Of a DNA stretch of 64,000 nucleotides, positions 51,535 to 61,341 are shown in pieces (position 1 is the first letter of the stretch; the number at the start of each line of letters is the position of its first letter). The notes beneath the pieces were generated by a model, which saw only the letters and a list, made by a program, of their open reading frames with translations, was not told the origin of the DNA and did no database searches. The DNA lies in NCBI RefSeq assembly GCF_003060825.1, contig NZ_CP028922.1, positions 573,001 through 637,000 on the forward strand, written 5' to 3'. The stretch is from Paenibacillus sp. CAA11. Lineage in GTDB: Bacteria > Bacillota > Bacilli > Paenibacillales > Paenibacillaceae. A program made the translations under genes and the position numbers.

Positions 51535-52935
51535 ATGGAGAGCTTCGGGGATGCATTTTTGCTTAATCTCGGTATGTTGGTCACAACGGCTTATTTAGCC
51601 AATTTAATTTATAAGTATGCCTTTGCTTTTGCATCGCGCAGAATAAAATATGTGTCGGCGATTGTTCTGGTTATCTTCGCCGGTTGGGTCAGCATGTACT
51701 TTGGTCTCCGTCTAAGCGAAGAGGTTATTTTTGACCTCCGCGTGGTCCCATTGATTATTGCTGCGCTCAGTTCTATAGGGCCGTCAAGCCTGCTGCTGAT
51801 CGGGGTTGGCATCGGGGCATGCCGCTTCACCTTCGGGTATAGTGAGGCCGCACTTGCCGGGTTCTTGAACCTTGCAATTGTAGGGGTTGTCGCCGCGCTG
51901 CTGCAAGGATGGCTCAGCCGCTCCGGAGTTCGCTATGGCGTGAAGGCCGCAGTTATATTGTTGACACTTAATATAGTGAACTCGCTGAACATCGGCTGGC
52001 TGGGAGTCATCCCATTTAAGGAATACGCGGTAGAGATTATGCCGATAACCCTCCCGCTCGGGACGCTGCTAAGCATCGGGTTTGCACTGATATTTAGGGA
52101 TTTTCAGATGGAGCGCAGGCGAATCGTGGATCTGAAGGAAGCGAACCAGCTGCTTAAGCGTCAGACGGAAGACCTTCATAAGACCAAGATTATTTTAGAA
52201 GAGAGGGCGAAGCAGCTGATGCTGGCTTCCCAGTATAAATCGGAGTTTTTGGCGAATATGTCTCATGAGCTTAGAACCCCGCTGAACAGCATCATCAATC
52301 TGGCACAGCTTATCGCTGAGAGCGGGAAGGATCATCCGGATGATGAGAATGTAATGTACGGCGAGATCATTCATAAATCGGGCGAGGATCTGCTCCAGCT
52401 AATCAATGATATTCTTGATCTGTCTAAGGTGGAGGCGGGACGGCTTGAAATCGTCGAGGAAGAAGTGAGTGTTCTCGAAATTCCGGAGATGCTTCGTCTG
52501 CAATTTGAGCACACTGCACTGCGTAAAGGATTGGAATTCGAGATTGAGCAAGAAGAGACGCTGCCGGTTACGATTCATTCAGACCCTCAGCGCATCCAGC
52601 AAATCTTGCGAAATCTGCTTGCCAATGCGTTCAAATTTACCGAAGAGGGTAAGGTGAAGCTGGAAATCCGGGAGTCAGGCCCTGAAGACCAGCTGAAGGG
52701 GAAATGGATTATATTTGCGGTGTCGGATACAGGAATCGGTATTCCCAAGGATAAGCATCAGACGATCTTCGAGGCGTTTCAGCAGGCGGACAGCTCGATC
52801 AGCCGGAAATATGGCGGGACAGGCTTAGGCTTGTCCATTAGCAGGGATCTTGCACGGCTTCTCGGCGGATTTATCCGTTTGCAGAGCAAGGAAGGCGCCG
52901 GCAGCACGTTCTCGCTTTATCTGCCGCTCAGGTGA
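51535..52935 (+). CDS. Orphan sensor histidine kinase with LytS-like membrane domain
   Basis: 466 residues from the ATG at 51535, seven bases after AGGAG. Five to six N-terminal helices (about 8-195) resemble the 5TM-5TMR_LYT sensor. A coiled coil (about 200-240) leads to a HisKA domain with the phosphoacceptor in MSHELRTPLNSI, then N-box NLLANAFKFTEEG, DTGIGIP and GGTGLGLSIS. The catalytic core is complete. It ends right after the ATPase domain with no receiver, and no response regulator gene is adjacent. Confidence 0.9.
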   Translation: MESFGDAFLLNLGMLVTTAYLANLIYKYAFAFASRRIKYVSAIVLVIFAGWVSMYFGLRLSEEVIFDLRVVPLIIAALSSIGPSSLLLIGVGIGACRFTFGYSEAALAGFLNLAIVGVVAALLQGWLSRSGVRYGVKAAVILLTLNIVNSLNIGWLGVIPFKEYAVEIMPITLPLGTLLSIGFALIFRDFQMERRRIVDLKEANQLLKRQTEDLHKTKIILEERAKQLMLASQYKSEFLANMSHELRTPLNSIINLAQLIAESGKDHPDDENVMYGEIIHKSGEDLLQLINDILDLSKVEAGRLEIVEEEVSVLEIPEMLRLQFEHTALRKGLEFEIEQEETLPVTIHSDPQRIQQILRNLLANAFKFTEEGKVKLEIRESGPEDQLKGKWIIFAVSDTGIGIPKDKHQTIFEAFQQADSSISRKYGGTGLGLSISRDLARLLGGFIRLQSKEGAGSTFSLYLPLR

Positions 52936-52977
52936 TACAATATGAACCGGAAGATTAACTAGGAAAGGGATGGGATT

Positions 52978-53361
52978 ATGGCACGAAAAGCAATTTCAAC
53001 AACTCAGGCTCCTGGAGCTATCGGCCCATATTCACAAGGCGTGGAAATCGGAAACCTGGTATATACCTCCGGTCAGCTGGGGCTTGATCCGGCAACGGGA
53101 GAACTGGCGGAGGGAGTGGCTGCTCAGGCTGCCCAGTCGCTGCGAAACGTGCAGGCGATTCTGGAAGCTGCAGGTACGAGCCTGGATAAAGTCATTAAGA
53201 CGACAGTATTCTTAAAAGACATGGGCGACTTCACTAAGGTGAATGAAGTGTACAGCACTTTCTTCAATGAGCCCTACCCTGCGCGAAGTGCTGTAGAGGT
53301 GGCTCGTCTACCGAAGGACGGTTTGGTAGAAATCGAAGTTATCGCTCTTAAGCAGTCTTAA
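52978..53361 (+). CDS. ridA: RidA family reactive intermediate/imine deaminase
   Basis: 127 residues, the normal length. RidA hydrolyses reactive enamines/imines made by PLP enzymes. Signature segments: [23 protein letters not shown] at the N-terminus, the Arg of the active site in [12 protein letters not shown], and GLVEIEVIA at the end. GGGATGGG lies before the ATG, a moderate site. The group II intron lies directly behind its terminator. Confidence 0.95.
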   Translation: MARKAISTTQAPGAIGPYSQGVEIGNLVYTSGQLGLDPATGELAEGVAAQAAQSLRNVQAILEAAGTSLDKVIKTTVFLKDMGDFTKVNEVYSTFFNEPYPARSAVEVARLPKDGLVEIEVIALKQS

Positions 53362-53396
53362 GTTATACGAAACATGTCTGTAATAAACGGACGTAC

Positions 53397-53427
53397 GGAC
53401 GCCAGAATTTATGCTGGCGTCCTTTTT
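53397..53427 (+). terminator. Terminator of ridA, target of the group II intron
   Basis: GGACGCCAG / CTGGCGTCC stem followed by TTTTT. The intron begins at 53432, ten bases after the stem. Confidence 0.88.
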
Positions 53428-53431
53428 AAGT

Positions 53432-55333
53432 GTGCGCCCGGCATGGGCGATAACTCGGCGGTGAAAGTCCGCTACAGGCTTGGCAGTAGGAACTGTTAGC
53501 TGAAGGCAAGGGTGTCCGCCGCGAGGCGGAATCTGAAGGAAGCCGGAGGCAAACCCTCGGTCTGACGAACAGAAATCACATAGAAGGCATCATGGGACGG
53601 ACGAGCTTGCACTACAAAGCAAAGTCCAATACTGCCCGAATCCCATGGTGTAAATGTGGCAGATAGATGAGGGGAAGGTTATCGCTCTTACCCGGGGAGG
53701 TCTCACAGACGACAAGTAGGAAAAAAAAACCGAAAGACGGAGTAAAGCTTGCTGTGAGAAGTCAGCAGAGGCCATAGTACCCGGAAGGTTTTTTTTTCGG
53801 GGAAGGGCCGAACAATCGTAAGTCTCGAGTACATACCGAAAGGAGAGCTGACGCGATGAAAGCAGAATACCGAAAGGGCTACCTGCAAAGGGATAGCGTG
53901 GAACGCGAAGAGCATGCGGGAGTGCGGAGCGCCGGTACTCGGGAACGTAAAGAAAGAGGCGGTGCAACAGACCTGCTGGAGCAGATTCTGGACAGAGACA
54001 ATCTGAACAGAGCCTACAAACAGGTCAAACGCAACCATGGAGCGCCAGGAATCGACGGAATGACCGTAGAAGACGCGCTACCCTGGCTGCAGGAACATAG
54101 AGACGAGCTGTTGCAAAAGATCCGGGAAGGCAGATACAAGCCCAGCCCAGTACGGCGCAAGGAAATTCCCAAAGCAGATGGAAGCGGAGTACGGAAGCTT
54201 GGCATACCCACGGTCGTAGACCGAGTGATTCAGCAGGCAGTCGCCCAGCAGCTCCAGCCCCTGTTCGAGCCGCTCTTCTCGGAGGGAAGCTATGGCTACC
54301 GCCCCGGTCGGAGCGCACAACAGGCCATTCGCAAGGTGAAAGACTATGCAGAACAGGGATACGGCTACGCAGTAGAAATCGACCTCTCCAAATACTTCGA
54401 CACGCTGAATCATGAGCTGCTTATGCATCTTTTGCGCAAACAAATTCAGGACAGACGCGTAACCGAACTGATTAAGAGATACCTGAAAAGTGGGGTTATG
54501 GAGAACGGGGTGCACTGCAAAACAGAAGAAGGCTCCCCTCAGGGAGGCCCCCTGTCGCCGCTTCTGGCGAACATCTACCTGAACGAATTTGACCAAGAGA
54601 TGAAAGGCCGCGGAGTGAACGTCATCCGCTATGCGGACGATATTGTGGTGCTTGCCAAAAGCAAACGGGCAGCGGTGCGGCTACTGGAATCCTGCGGAAA
54701 GTACCTGGAGACCAAACTGAGACTCCAGATCAATACGCAGAAAAGTAAGGTCGGTAGCGTAGTGGCTCGAAAGCACTTCAAATTTCTCGGCTTTGCCCTG
54801 GGAAAGAACAAGAACGGCATGTATATCCGTGCCCATGGACAATCCCTCGCAAAAGCGAAGAAGAAGTTGAAAGAACTCACAAGTCGCAGCCAGGGCAGAA
54901 ATGTTCGCCAAGTCATGGAAAAGGTAAAAGTCTACATTCGGGGATGGATTGGTTACTACTATGTGGCCGACATGAAACGGATCCTGCAAAGCTGGAGCGA
55001 ATGGTTGCGAAGACGACTGCGGATGTACATCTGGAAACAGTGGAAAAAGCCGCGAACAAAAGTACAAAACCTGCGGAAGCTGGGGATACCGGAATGGCAG
55101 GCTTACCAGTGGGGCAATTCCCGTCTCGGGTACTGGCGCATCGCCGGAAGTCCAGTGTTGTCTCGTTCCATAACAAACAAAAAGCTCGTACAGGCAGGAT
55201 ATTATGACTTTCCTGCGCAATACGAGCGTTTACGTAAATTGCACTTATGCGGTTGAACCGCCGTATACCGAACGGTACGTACGGTGGTGTGAGAGGTCGG
55301 CTACTCATCTAATGAATAGCCTCCTACTCGATT
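53432..55333 (+). mobile_element. Group IIC-like intron with intact reverse transcriptase
   Basis: The 5' end GTGCGCCCGG (53432) matches the group II 5' consensus GTGYG. Domain V is visible at about 55252-55297 (pairing CCGTATACCGAACGG...CGTACGG), and domain VI and the 3' end lie at about 55300-55333, ending CCTACTCGAT. The insertion lies just past a Rho-independent terminator in the coding direction, as is usual for bacterial group IIC introns. Total length about 1.9 kb. The encoded maturase is uninterrupted and lacks an endonuclease domain, also a IIC trait. Confidence 0.9.
53856..55256 (+). CDS. ltrA: Group II intron reverse transcriptase/maturase
   Basis: 466 residues, ATG preceded by AAAGGAGAG. 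RT motifs: LGIPTVVDRVIQQA (RT2a region), SYGYRPGRSAQQA (RT3), the QGGPLSPLLANIYLNEFD segment (RT4) and YADDIVV (catalytic YADD, RT5). The maturase (X) domain covers about 345-440 with WIGYYYVADM and RLRMYIWKQWKKP. There is no HNH endonuclease after it; the protein ends soon after the thumb. It splices its own intron RNA and primes reverse transcription at the insertion site. Located inside intron domain IV. Confidence 0.95.
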   Translation: MKAEYRKGYLQRDSVEREEHAGVRSAGTRERKERGGATDLLEQILDRDNLNRAYKQVKRNHGAPGIDGMTVEDALPWLQEHRDELLQKIREGRYKPSPVRRKEIPKADGSGVRKLGIPTVVDRVIQQAVAQQLQPLFEPLFSEGSYGYRPGRSAQQAIRKVKDYAEQGYGYAVEIDLSKYFDTLNHELLMHLLRKQIQDRRVTELIKRYLKSGVMENGVHCKTEEGSPQGGPLSPLLANIYLNEFDQEMKGRGVNVIRYADDIVVLAKSKRAAVRLLESCGKYLETKLRLQINTQKSKVGSVVARKHFKFLGFALGKNKNGMYIRAHGQSLAKAKKKLKELTSRSQGRNVRQVMEKVKVYIRGWIGYYYVADMKRILQSWSEWLRRRLRMYIWKQWKKPRTKVQNLRKLGIPEWQAYQWGNSRLGYWRIAGSPVLSRSITNKKLVQAGYYDFPAQYERLRKLHLCG

Positions 55334-55381
55334 AGGCTGCAAAGCGGCTTGAAGCTGCTATGCCGTGTCGTATTTGACTGC

Positions 55382-56140
55382 TCAGTCCCGGGCACGTGCC
55401 CTGGCAAACATCATCCATAGGGCATAGAGAAATAAAATAATCGCAAGAGATCCGGCTGTAAGATAGACGTTCTTGGTGTCTCTCTGCTCGGCCGCAATGG
55501 CAATGAAGGCCCAGACGAAGACTAGCGGGAAGATAGGGTCCCTGTAAGGGAAGCTTACGAGCACGGCCAGTACGGCAGCGACGCACAGCATGATGATCGC
55601 CCACTTAGCATCCGATAAGCCCCAGCCGTCCCAGTGGTTCTTCTCAAGTACTGCGGCCACATTGACAATGGTTGCAATGCTGATCCAGCCGAGATAGATC
55701 GAAAAGGGCAGGCGAATGAACCAGGTTTCACCCGGTGTGGGGTAGGGGAGATTGCGCGCTTTGCGGTAGATGATGATTAAGCTTAGCAGCAGGAGAATCA
55801 TCGCTGCGACAGACCACTCACTATATGGGTACTGCCAGAGTAAAATCCAAGATAAGTTGAAGATGCAGGAGAGGATGAACCACGGCCCAATGGTTCTTAC
55901 CGAATCGCGGTTCTCCGTAGCACGGCGGAATTGAAACACAGTAAAACCGGCGAGCAGCAGGTAAATTAGACTCCAGATCATGAAGGCATAGCCTGCGGGC
56001 GTTATTAGAGTATGATACTTATCAGATAATTCACCGATACTCATGCCGCCGAGCGGAATGGTGATCGCCAGAACGTTCACGGTAATCATGGCGAGATAAG
56101 CAAGCACGTTCCACCATTTATAGGGATTCAGTCTTTGCAT
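55382..56140 (-). CDS. TspO/MBR-related tryptophan-rich membrane protein
   Basis: 252 residues with seven hydrophobic segments and many Trp residues. ITPAGYAFMIWSLIYLLLAGF and CIFNLSWILLWQY fit the TspO/MBR pattern (PAGYAFxIWxxIY), and this longer seven-helix form is common in Bacillota. TspO proteins bind porphyrins or other hydrophobic ligands; the role of the long form is unknown. The stop lies about 48 bp beyond the intron's 3' end, so the intron sits in the space between the convergent ridA and this gene. Confidence 0.82.
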   Translation of the reverse strand: MQRLNPYKWWNVLAYLAMITVNVLAITIPLGGMSIGELSDKYHTLITPAGYAFMIWSLIYLLLAGFTVFQFRRATENRDSVRTIGPWFILSCIFNLSWILLWQYPYSEWSVAAMILLLLSLIIIYRKARNLPYPTPGETWFIRLPFSIYLGWISIATIVNVAAVLEKNHWDGWGLSDAKWAIIMLCVAAVLAVLVSFPYRDPIFPLVFVWAFIAIAAEQRDTKNVYLTAGSLAIILFLYALWMMFARARARD

Positions 56141-56425
56141 GAGTTCTCCTCCATTTCTAGGGGGTCTATAAGGATCTTTGTGTTTATAATTGGAATGACC
56201 CGTGGTTCATTCTTGGACAGCAAGAAGCGCTTCACTCTATGAATATACCCACATTTCTCAGGAACATTAACCTTTTGCTAAAAGTGTTCAAATATTGGTG
56301 GACAGGATCGCTTTTGACCATCCGCCTTTTGTTCTTGATCAAGACAGGATTTCTTGTTTTTAAAAGGGACTCTTGATGTATAATATAGTATTAAGTTCTC
56401 AATCGAAGATAGACAGGAGAAAGCA

Positions 56426-59400
56426 ATGAATCAACGTCTGTATGCTACTTGGCTCGGTGATGTGTTCTTTTGCTTCTCGGGCGAGATATCAGAAATGAAA
56501 GTGGATGCATGGGTTGCGGTAATGCGCCGAATGCAGCCCATACCGGGGACAAGACCCTTCAAGCAGGCTGCACTGCGGATTGCAGAGCTGCGCTGGCCAG
56601 CAGTTCTCCGGCATGGAGGAGGCCGCAGGAGCGAACGGAAAGCGCTGACTGGACGCGGCATGGAGGGGCTGGCCTTATCCCCGAAGGATACCTGGGATTT
56701 GCTGCTTCACTACAGTGCTGAGGCTATGGCTGCGCAAGGCATTGAACCGGGGCCTGAACTTAGCTACTGGAGGGAAGCGGCGAAGTTTGCTCTTGAGCTG
56801 TTAAGCCGCGGAAGAATCGTTCCCGGGGCGCTCCCCGCGCCGCTTCCGAGCGGACGCAGACGAGGAAACAGCGGTGCGCTGAAGGCTGTCTGGTGCCCTC
56901 GGCTGGATGACCCAGAGGATGAAGCGCGGTTCAGGCTGCTCGCCAGTGCCATGCCGCCGCTGGGCTTGGCGCCGGTTTTGCCGGCGGCGGAGGAAGAGCT
57001 GCAGCTAGTCGAGACAAGACAGCTTAAGGTGCTCTACTCCTTTATAACCGCAATGATCCATGTAGAGACGGAAGAGGCTGTCAGAGCTTTGGGCCGGAAG
57101 CTGAACCCCGCCCGGGCTAACTATATCCGTGGAACTTCTCCGCTTAGCGAACTGTGGTGGAACAGTCTGCTTGGGGCAGCTCCGCCGGCCGATATCCAAG
57201 GACCTGCCACAGAGATTCACGAGCTGATGGAGGGCTTGTCGGCGGCCTTCGGGTCCGCACCCCAAGTTGAATCCGAAGGAGAGGCGCCTGCGAGCGCCGG
57301 GTTCAGATTATGTCTGCGACTTGAACCGATTGAGCAGCAGGAAGGCTCATTGAGCTGGCGGCTGTCCTTCTGGGCTGAAGGCGCTGAGGATGCGTCCCTT
57401 CTGGTCCCAGCAGGCGTCATCTGGAATGAGCCGCACACAGAGGTGACTTACCGCGGCAAGGTATATCGCGGAATTCAGGAGAACCTGCTGCTGCGTCTAT
57501 ATAAGGCTGCGGAGATTGCCCCGGAAATTCGGGATGCGATGCAGGCCCCCCGGCCGGAGAGTGTGGTTCTGCAAGCGGAGGAGGTCTACCGTTTTCTAAG
57601 CCGTTCGGTCCCGGCGCTTCGGAAGAACGGGGTCACTGTACAGATGCCCTCTCGCTGGACAAGAGAAGGCCGGAGAAAAGCCGGGATCAAGCTGAAGGCG
57701 GAAGGCTGGGAGCGCCAAAGCTCCGCTAAAAGGCAGCCCGAGCTCGGCATGCGTGAGCTCGTGAAATTTGAAGTGGAGGCCGTGCTGGGGGGAATGGCTC
57801 TCAGTGCCGCAGAGCTGTCAGAGCTCGCTTCCGCGAAATCGCCACTCGTTCTATTTCGCGGCGAGTGGATTGAAATCGATGCGAAGGAGATTCGCCAGGT
57901 GCTCCGCCAGATGAAGAAGCAAGAGCAAGGGAGTATGACCTTTGCCGAGCTGATGCATCTGACAGCTGGAGATGAAGATGCTGAGCTGTGGGAAGGACTC
58001 CACCTGGCGGGCATTGAAGTGCAGGGACATCTCGCCTCGCTGATGCAGGGAGACAGTCTGCGCAGCGCACCGCCCCGTCCGATCCCTCCGGCGCTTCACG
58101 GGACACTTCGCCCTTATCAGGAGCGGGGCTTTCAGTGGCTCGCCGCGATGCGGGATATGGGTTTTGGAGCCCTGCTCGCCGATGATATGGGGCTCGGAAA
58201 GACAGTGCAGGTGATTACCACTGTCCTAGATAGGGAGAAGCGATCCGCCCCCTGCCTGATCGTCTGCCCGACTTCTCTGCTTGGCAACTGGCAGCGTGAG
58301 CTTCAGCGCTTTGCTCCGCAGCTGAAAGTGTATGTTCATCATGGAACGAACCGCCTGCATGGAGAAGCGTTCGAAGAGGCCTGGAGAAGCTGTGATGTCG
58401 TTCTAACGACCTATCAGCTGGCCGGACGCGATGCCGGAGAGCTGAGACAGCCGGAATGGTCCACGATCGTGCTTGATGAAGCGCAGTACATTAAGAATTT
58501 TGGAACCAAGCAGGCCCAAAGTGTGATGAAGCTGAACTCTTCGCACCGGATTGCTATGACTGGCACTCCCGTCGAGAACAGGCTTAGCGAACTGTGGTCT
58601 ATCTTTCAGTTTCTTAATCCAGGATATCTTGGCTCCTCTGCTGCCTTCCGCCGCAAGTATGGAACAAGCGGCGATCACCAGCAGGAGGAGCTGGCTAAGC
58701 TGCGCCGTCTGGTTGCACCCTTTCTGCTCCGCCGCCTTAAGAGCGATCCGGATATCCGTAAGGACCTGCCGGAGAAGATTGAGCTGAAGTCCTACTGTTC
58801 ATTGACCGCTGAGCAAGCAGGCATGTACCGCTCGGTGACAGAGGAGCTGATGTCCCGGATCGATGACAGTACGGGCATCGCCCGCAAGGGGCTGGTATTG
58901 TCTTCTCTGACCCGGCTTAAGCAAATTTGCGATCATCCGGCCCTTGCGAATCCAGGAAGACCCTCGGAAGTTCAGCGTTCAGGGAAACTGGAGCGACTGC
59001 TGGAAATTTTGGATACGGTAATGGAGAACGGAGAGGCGGTGCTTATCTTTACCCAGTATGTGAAGATGGGCGAGCTGCTGGTTCCGCATATCCGCGAGCG
59101 CTACAACGAGGAGCCGTTCTTCCTGCATGGGGGAATATCCAAAGCAGAACGCGATGCCATGGTAACAAGCTTTCAGAAGGGTTCAGGCCCGCGGATCTTT
59201 GTCCTGTCCTTGAAGGCGGGCGGGGTAGGGCTTAACCTGACCCGGGCGAACCATGTGATTCACTATGATCGGTGGTGGAACCCTGCTGTAGAGAACCAGG
59301 CCACTGACCGAGTCTTCCGAATTGGTCAGGAGAAGAATGTGGAGGTTCACAAGTTGATCTGCCAAGGCACGCTGGAGGAGCGGATCGACGAGCTGATTGA

Positions 59401-59518
59401 GCGGAAGAAATCGCTCTCGGAGCAGGTTGTAGGTTCCGGGGAACAATGGCTGACAGAAATGTCTACAGATGAGCTTCAGCAGCTGATTACGCTGCAATAC
59501 AGCGATTGGTCGATGTAA
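56426..59518 (+). CDS. SNF2-family DNA helicase/ATPase
   Basis: 1030 residues. The first ~560 form a SNF2-associated N-terminal region like that of Bacillus YwqA. The motor follows: Walker A ADDMGLGKTVQ (about 585), DEAQ box VLDEAQYIKN (about 682), MTGTPVENRLSELWS, and the second RecA domain ending with NQATDRVFRIGQ. No DNA-binding zinc finger is in the protein itself; in relatives a separate SWIM zinc-finger protein is encoded next door, and a degenerate form is found here downstream. Probably remodels DNA-protein complexes or acts in repair. GACAGGAG precedes the ATG. Confidence 0.93.
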   Translation: MNQRLYATWLGDVFFCFSGEISEMKVDAWVAVMRRMQPIPGTRPFKQAALRIAELRWPAVLRHGGGRRSERKALTGRGMEGLALSPKDTWDLLLHYSAEAMAAQGIEPGPELSYWREAAKFALELLSRGRIVPGALPAPLPSGRRRGNSGALKAVWCPRLDDPEDEARFRLLASAMPPLGLAPVLPAAEEELQLVETRQLKVLYSFITAMIHVETEEAVRALGRKLNPARANYIRGTSPLSELWWNSLLGAAPPADIQGPATEIHELMEGLSAAFGSAPQVESEGEAPASAGFRLCLRLEPIEQQEGSLSWRLSFWAEGAEDASLLVPAGVIWNEPHTEVTYRGKVYRGIQENLLLRLYKAAEIAPEIRDAMQAPRPESVVLQAEEVYRFLSRSVPALRKNGVTVQMPSRWTREGRRKAGIKLKAEGWERQSSAKRQPELGMRELVKFEVEAVLGGMALSAAELSELASAKSPLVLFRGEWIEIDAKEIRQVLRQMKKQEQGSMTFAELMHLTAGDEDAELWEGLHLAGIEVQGHLASLMQGDSLRSAPPRPIPPALHGTLRPYQERGFQWLAAMRDMGFGALLADDMGLGKTVQVITTVLDREKRSAPCLIVCPTSLLGNWQRELQRFAPQLKVYVHHGTNRLHGEAFEEAWRSCDVVLTTYQLAGRDAGELRQPEWSTIVLDEAQYIKNFGTKQAQSVMKLNSSHRIAMTGTPVENRLSELWSIFQFLNPGYLGSSAAFRRKYGTSGDHQQEELAKLRRLVAPFLLRRLKSDPDIRKDLPEKIELKSYCSLTAEQAGMYRSVTEELMSRIDDSTGIARKGLVLSSLTRLKQICDHPALANPGRPSEVQRSGKLERLLEILDTVMENGEAVLIFTQYVKMGELLVPHIRERYNEEPFFLHGGISKAERDAMVTSFQKGSGPRIFVLSLKAGGVGLNLTRANHVIHYDRWWNPAVENQATDRVFRIGQEKNVEVHKLICQGTLEERIDELIERKKSLSEQVVGSGEQWLTEMSTDELQQLITLQYSDWSM

Positions 59519-59543
59519 CTACACAGAAGAAGCAGGTGATCAG

Positions 59544-60314
59544 ATGGAAGGGAAGGCACAGGCGGCGGTTACCGCAGCAGCAGGCGTCATTGAAGTGGCC
59601 TGGCCGGCAGTGGCCCAAGGGCGCAAAGCCACAGAGGCGCCCTCCTCCTGCAAGGTAAGGCTGCCCGTTCGCGAGCTGGACGCGAAGGGCCGGAGCGCCA
59701 TTCTCAAGCGGCTGGAGCGCGATCCGCTTGAGCTTGGAGCGATGCTGAGCGGCAAGGTTCCAGCGAGCCTGGCGAAGCTGCTGCCCGAAGCGCCCCCTTG
59801 GGCGGAAGCTGCTGACGGGCAGCCGCAGGGCAGCTGCGCTTGCGGCAAGCCGGACTGCCCGCGCATTCCAGCGGCTGCAGGCGTGGCCGCAGAGCGCTGG
59901 CAGTCGGAGCTGCTGCTGCGCCTTCAGGCGCTGGGGGCAGCTCCGGAGACGCTTGGCGCGGCTGTCTTCGCGGCCTGGGCACAGGACGTGACGACGGCTT
60001 CACGCTCCTTCGAACAATGGGCGAAGGGGCGTGAAGGGGTGTCGGCGGAAGCAACGCCGCAGGAGGGCCCGTCCCTCGGCGAATGGCTCGCCGAGGCCGC
60101 GGTGCAGGGCCGGCTGCATGAGCCCGGCCCGCAGCTCCATGATGTCCGGGTGCAATTAAGCCCGGACCCGGGGGCGGAGCCGCCGGAGGTGAATGCGGCG
60201 GCTCTGGCGGCCCTGCTGCCTGCCGTGCGGGGCGCCGCAGGAGGCCTTGCGGCTGTGGCCGCCAAGGCGATGGAGCGGGCGGCAGCGCTGGCGCAGGACC
60301 TAAAGCCGGAATAG
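59544..60314 (+). CDS. Ala-rich protein with degenerate SWIM-like zinc-finger region
   Basis: 256 residues, over 20% Ala, very GC-rich. The segment about 35-80 (VRLPVRELDAKGRSAILKRL, DPLELGAMLSGKVP) follows the layout that precedes SWIM fingers in YwqB-type partners of SNF2 ATPases. CACGKPDCPR (about 94-103) then occupies the SWIM position but has Arg where CxCxnCxH needs His. The C-terminal half is low-complexity. It starts 25 bp after the helicase, so the two are one operon and the product is probably its accessory subunit. Function inferred from context. Confidence 0.65.
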   Translation: MEGKAQAAVTAAAGVIEVAWPAVAQGRKATEAPSSCKVRLPVRELDAKGRSAILKRLERDPLELGAMLSGKVPASLAKLLPEAPPWAEAADGQPQGSCACGKPDCPRIPAAAGVAAERWQSELLLRLQALGAAPETLGAAVFAAWAQDVTTASRSFEQWAKGREGVSAEATPQEGPSLGEWLAEAAVQGRLHEPGPQLHDVRVQLSPDPGAEPPEVNAAALAALLPAVRGAAGGLAAVAAKAMERAAALAQDLKPE

Positions 60315-60340
60315 AGGGGAATCTAAGCACATAAACTAAA

Positions 60341-60376
60341 AAACAGCAGGCCAGAATTGTCTGGGCCTGCTGTTTT
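60341..60376 (+). terminator. Terminator of the SNF2 operon
   Basis: AAACAGCAGGCCCAG-type stem (AACAGCAGGCC / GGCCTGCTGTT) followed by TTTTTGC. Convergent with the alarmone synthetase gene and may serve both. Confidence 0.8.
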
Positions 60377-60396
60377 TGCATCTTTATCATAGGCTT

Positions 60397-61122
60397 CTAA
60401 GACAGCGTCTCTGCCGGGGTATTGTCCCCTAGAGCAAGGATTTCCTTGCGCAGACGAAGCATCTTCTTGTCCAGCGCATCTGCAGCCTGGGCAGCTTCGG
60501 TCAGCTCCTTAACGACATGGGGGGGAACCTGCTTGTCATATTTATAGAACAGGATGTGCTCCATGCTCGCCCAGAAGTCCATAGCCAGCGTCCGCAGCTG
60601 GATCTCCACCTTGATCCAGCGCTGCCCTTCCAGCAGCACCAGCGGGACGGCGACAATGACGTGCAGGCTCTGATAACCGTTCGGCTTGGGGTTTGCGATG
60701 TAGTCCTTAATCTCAAGCACCTTCAGATCTTCGCGATGCTCTAGGTGCTCAAGCAGACTGTAGATATCTTTAACAAACGCACAGACAATCCGCATGCCTG
60801 CAATATCATGAATATTCTCAAAAATGCTGTCTCCTGTAAGCGGAAATCCCTTGCGCTGAAGCTTCTGAATAATGCTCTTCGGCTCTTTGATACGGGTCTT
60901 AATATGTTCAATCGGATTGTAACCGCACTTGTGCTGCCATTCGGTCTGAATCAGCTTGATCCTATTCTTCAGCTCATCCAGAGCAAGCTGGTACATCATG
61001 GGCAGCTGCTTTAGGTGGCCCAATTCACGAAGCTTCTCTTCACCCGAATCCCAGAGCTCGCGAAGCTCTACCAGGGTCAATTGCGCTTTGGAATCGTTTG
61101 GTTCTTCCTTTGGTGTATTCAA
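60397..61122 (-). CDS. relQ: Small alarmone synthetase (RelQ/YjbM-like GTP pyrophosphokinase)
   Basis: 241 residues from the TTG at 61122, eight bases after GGAG; longer starts lack a ribosome site. Transfers pyrophosphate from ATP to GDP/GTP, making (p)ppGpp. Synthetase-domain signatures: RIKEPKSIIQKLQRKG, ENIHDIAGMRIVCAFV (catalytic Asp region), NPKPNGYQSLHVIV and VEIQLRTLAMDFWASMEHILFYK. No hydrolase, TGS or ACT domain, so it is a single-domain synthetase, probably tetrameric like RelQ. Single gene. Confidence 0.93.
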   Translation of the reverse strand: MNTPKEEPNDSKAQLTLVELRELWDSGEEKLRELGHLKQLPMMYQLALDELKNRIKLIQTEWQHKCGYNPIEHIKTRIKEPKSIIQKLQRKGFPLTGDSIFENIHDIAGMRIVCAFVKDIYSLLEHLEHREDLKVLEIKDYIANPKPNGYQSLHVIVAVPLVLLEGQRWIKVEIQLRTLAMDFWASMEHILFYKYDKQVPPHVVKELTEAAQAADALDKKMLRLRKEILALGDNTPAETLS

Positions 61123-61341
61123 GTGATCTACTCCTAACAAAAGATGGATATTGCCTCTTTTATTGTACATTGAACAGCTTGTCAAAATCAAAATGTTAAC
61201 AGGCTGTGGTAGGCTAGGAGCTTACGATTTTCACAGATCCGTGGAAATCTGGTATGATAATGGAGATTAAATGGCTTTCCTGTGAAATGCGGGATGGCCA
61301 AGTTTATTGGGAAGAGATGGGGAACCGGGAGGATGAAGGTC

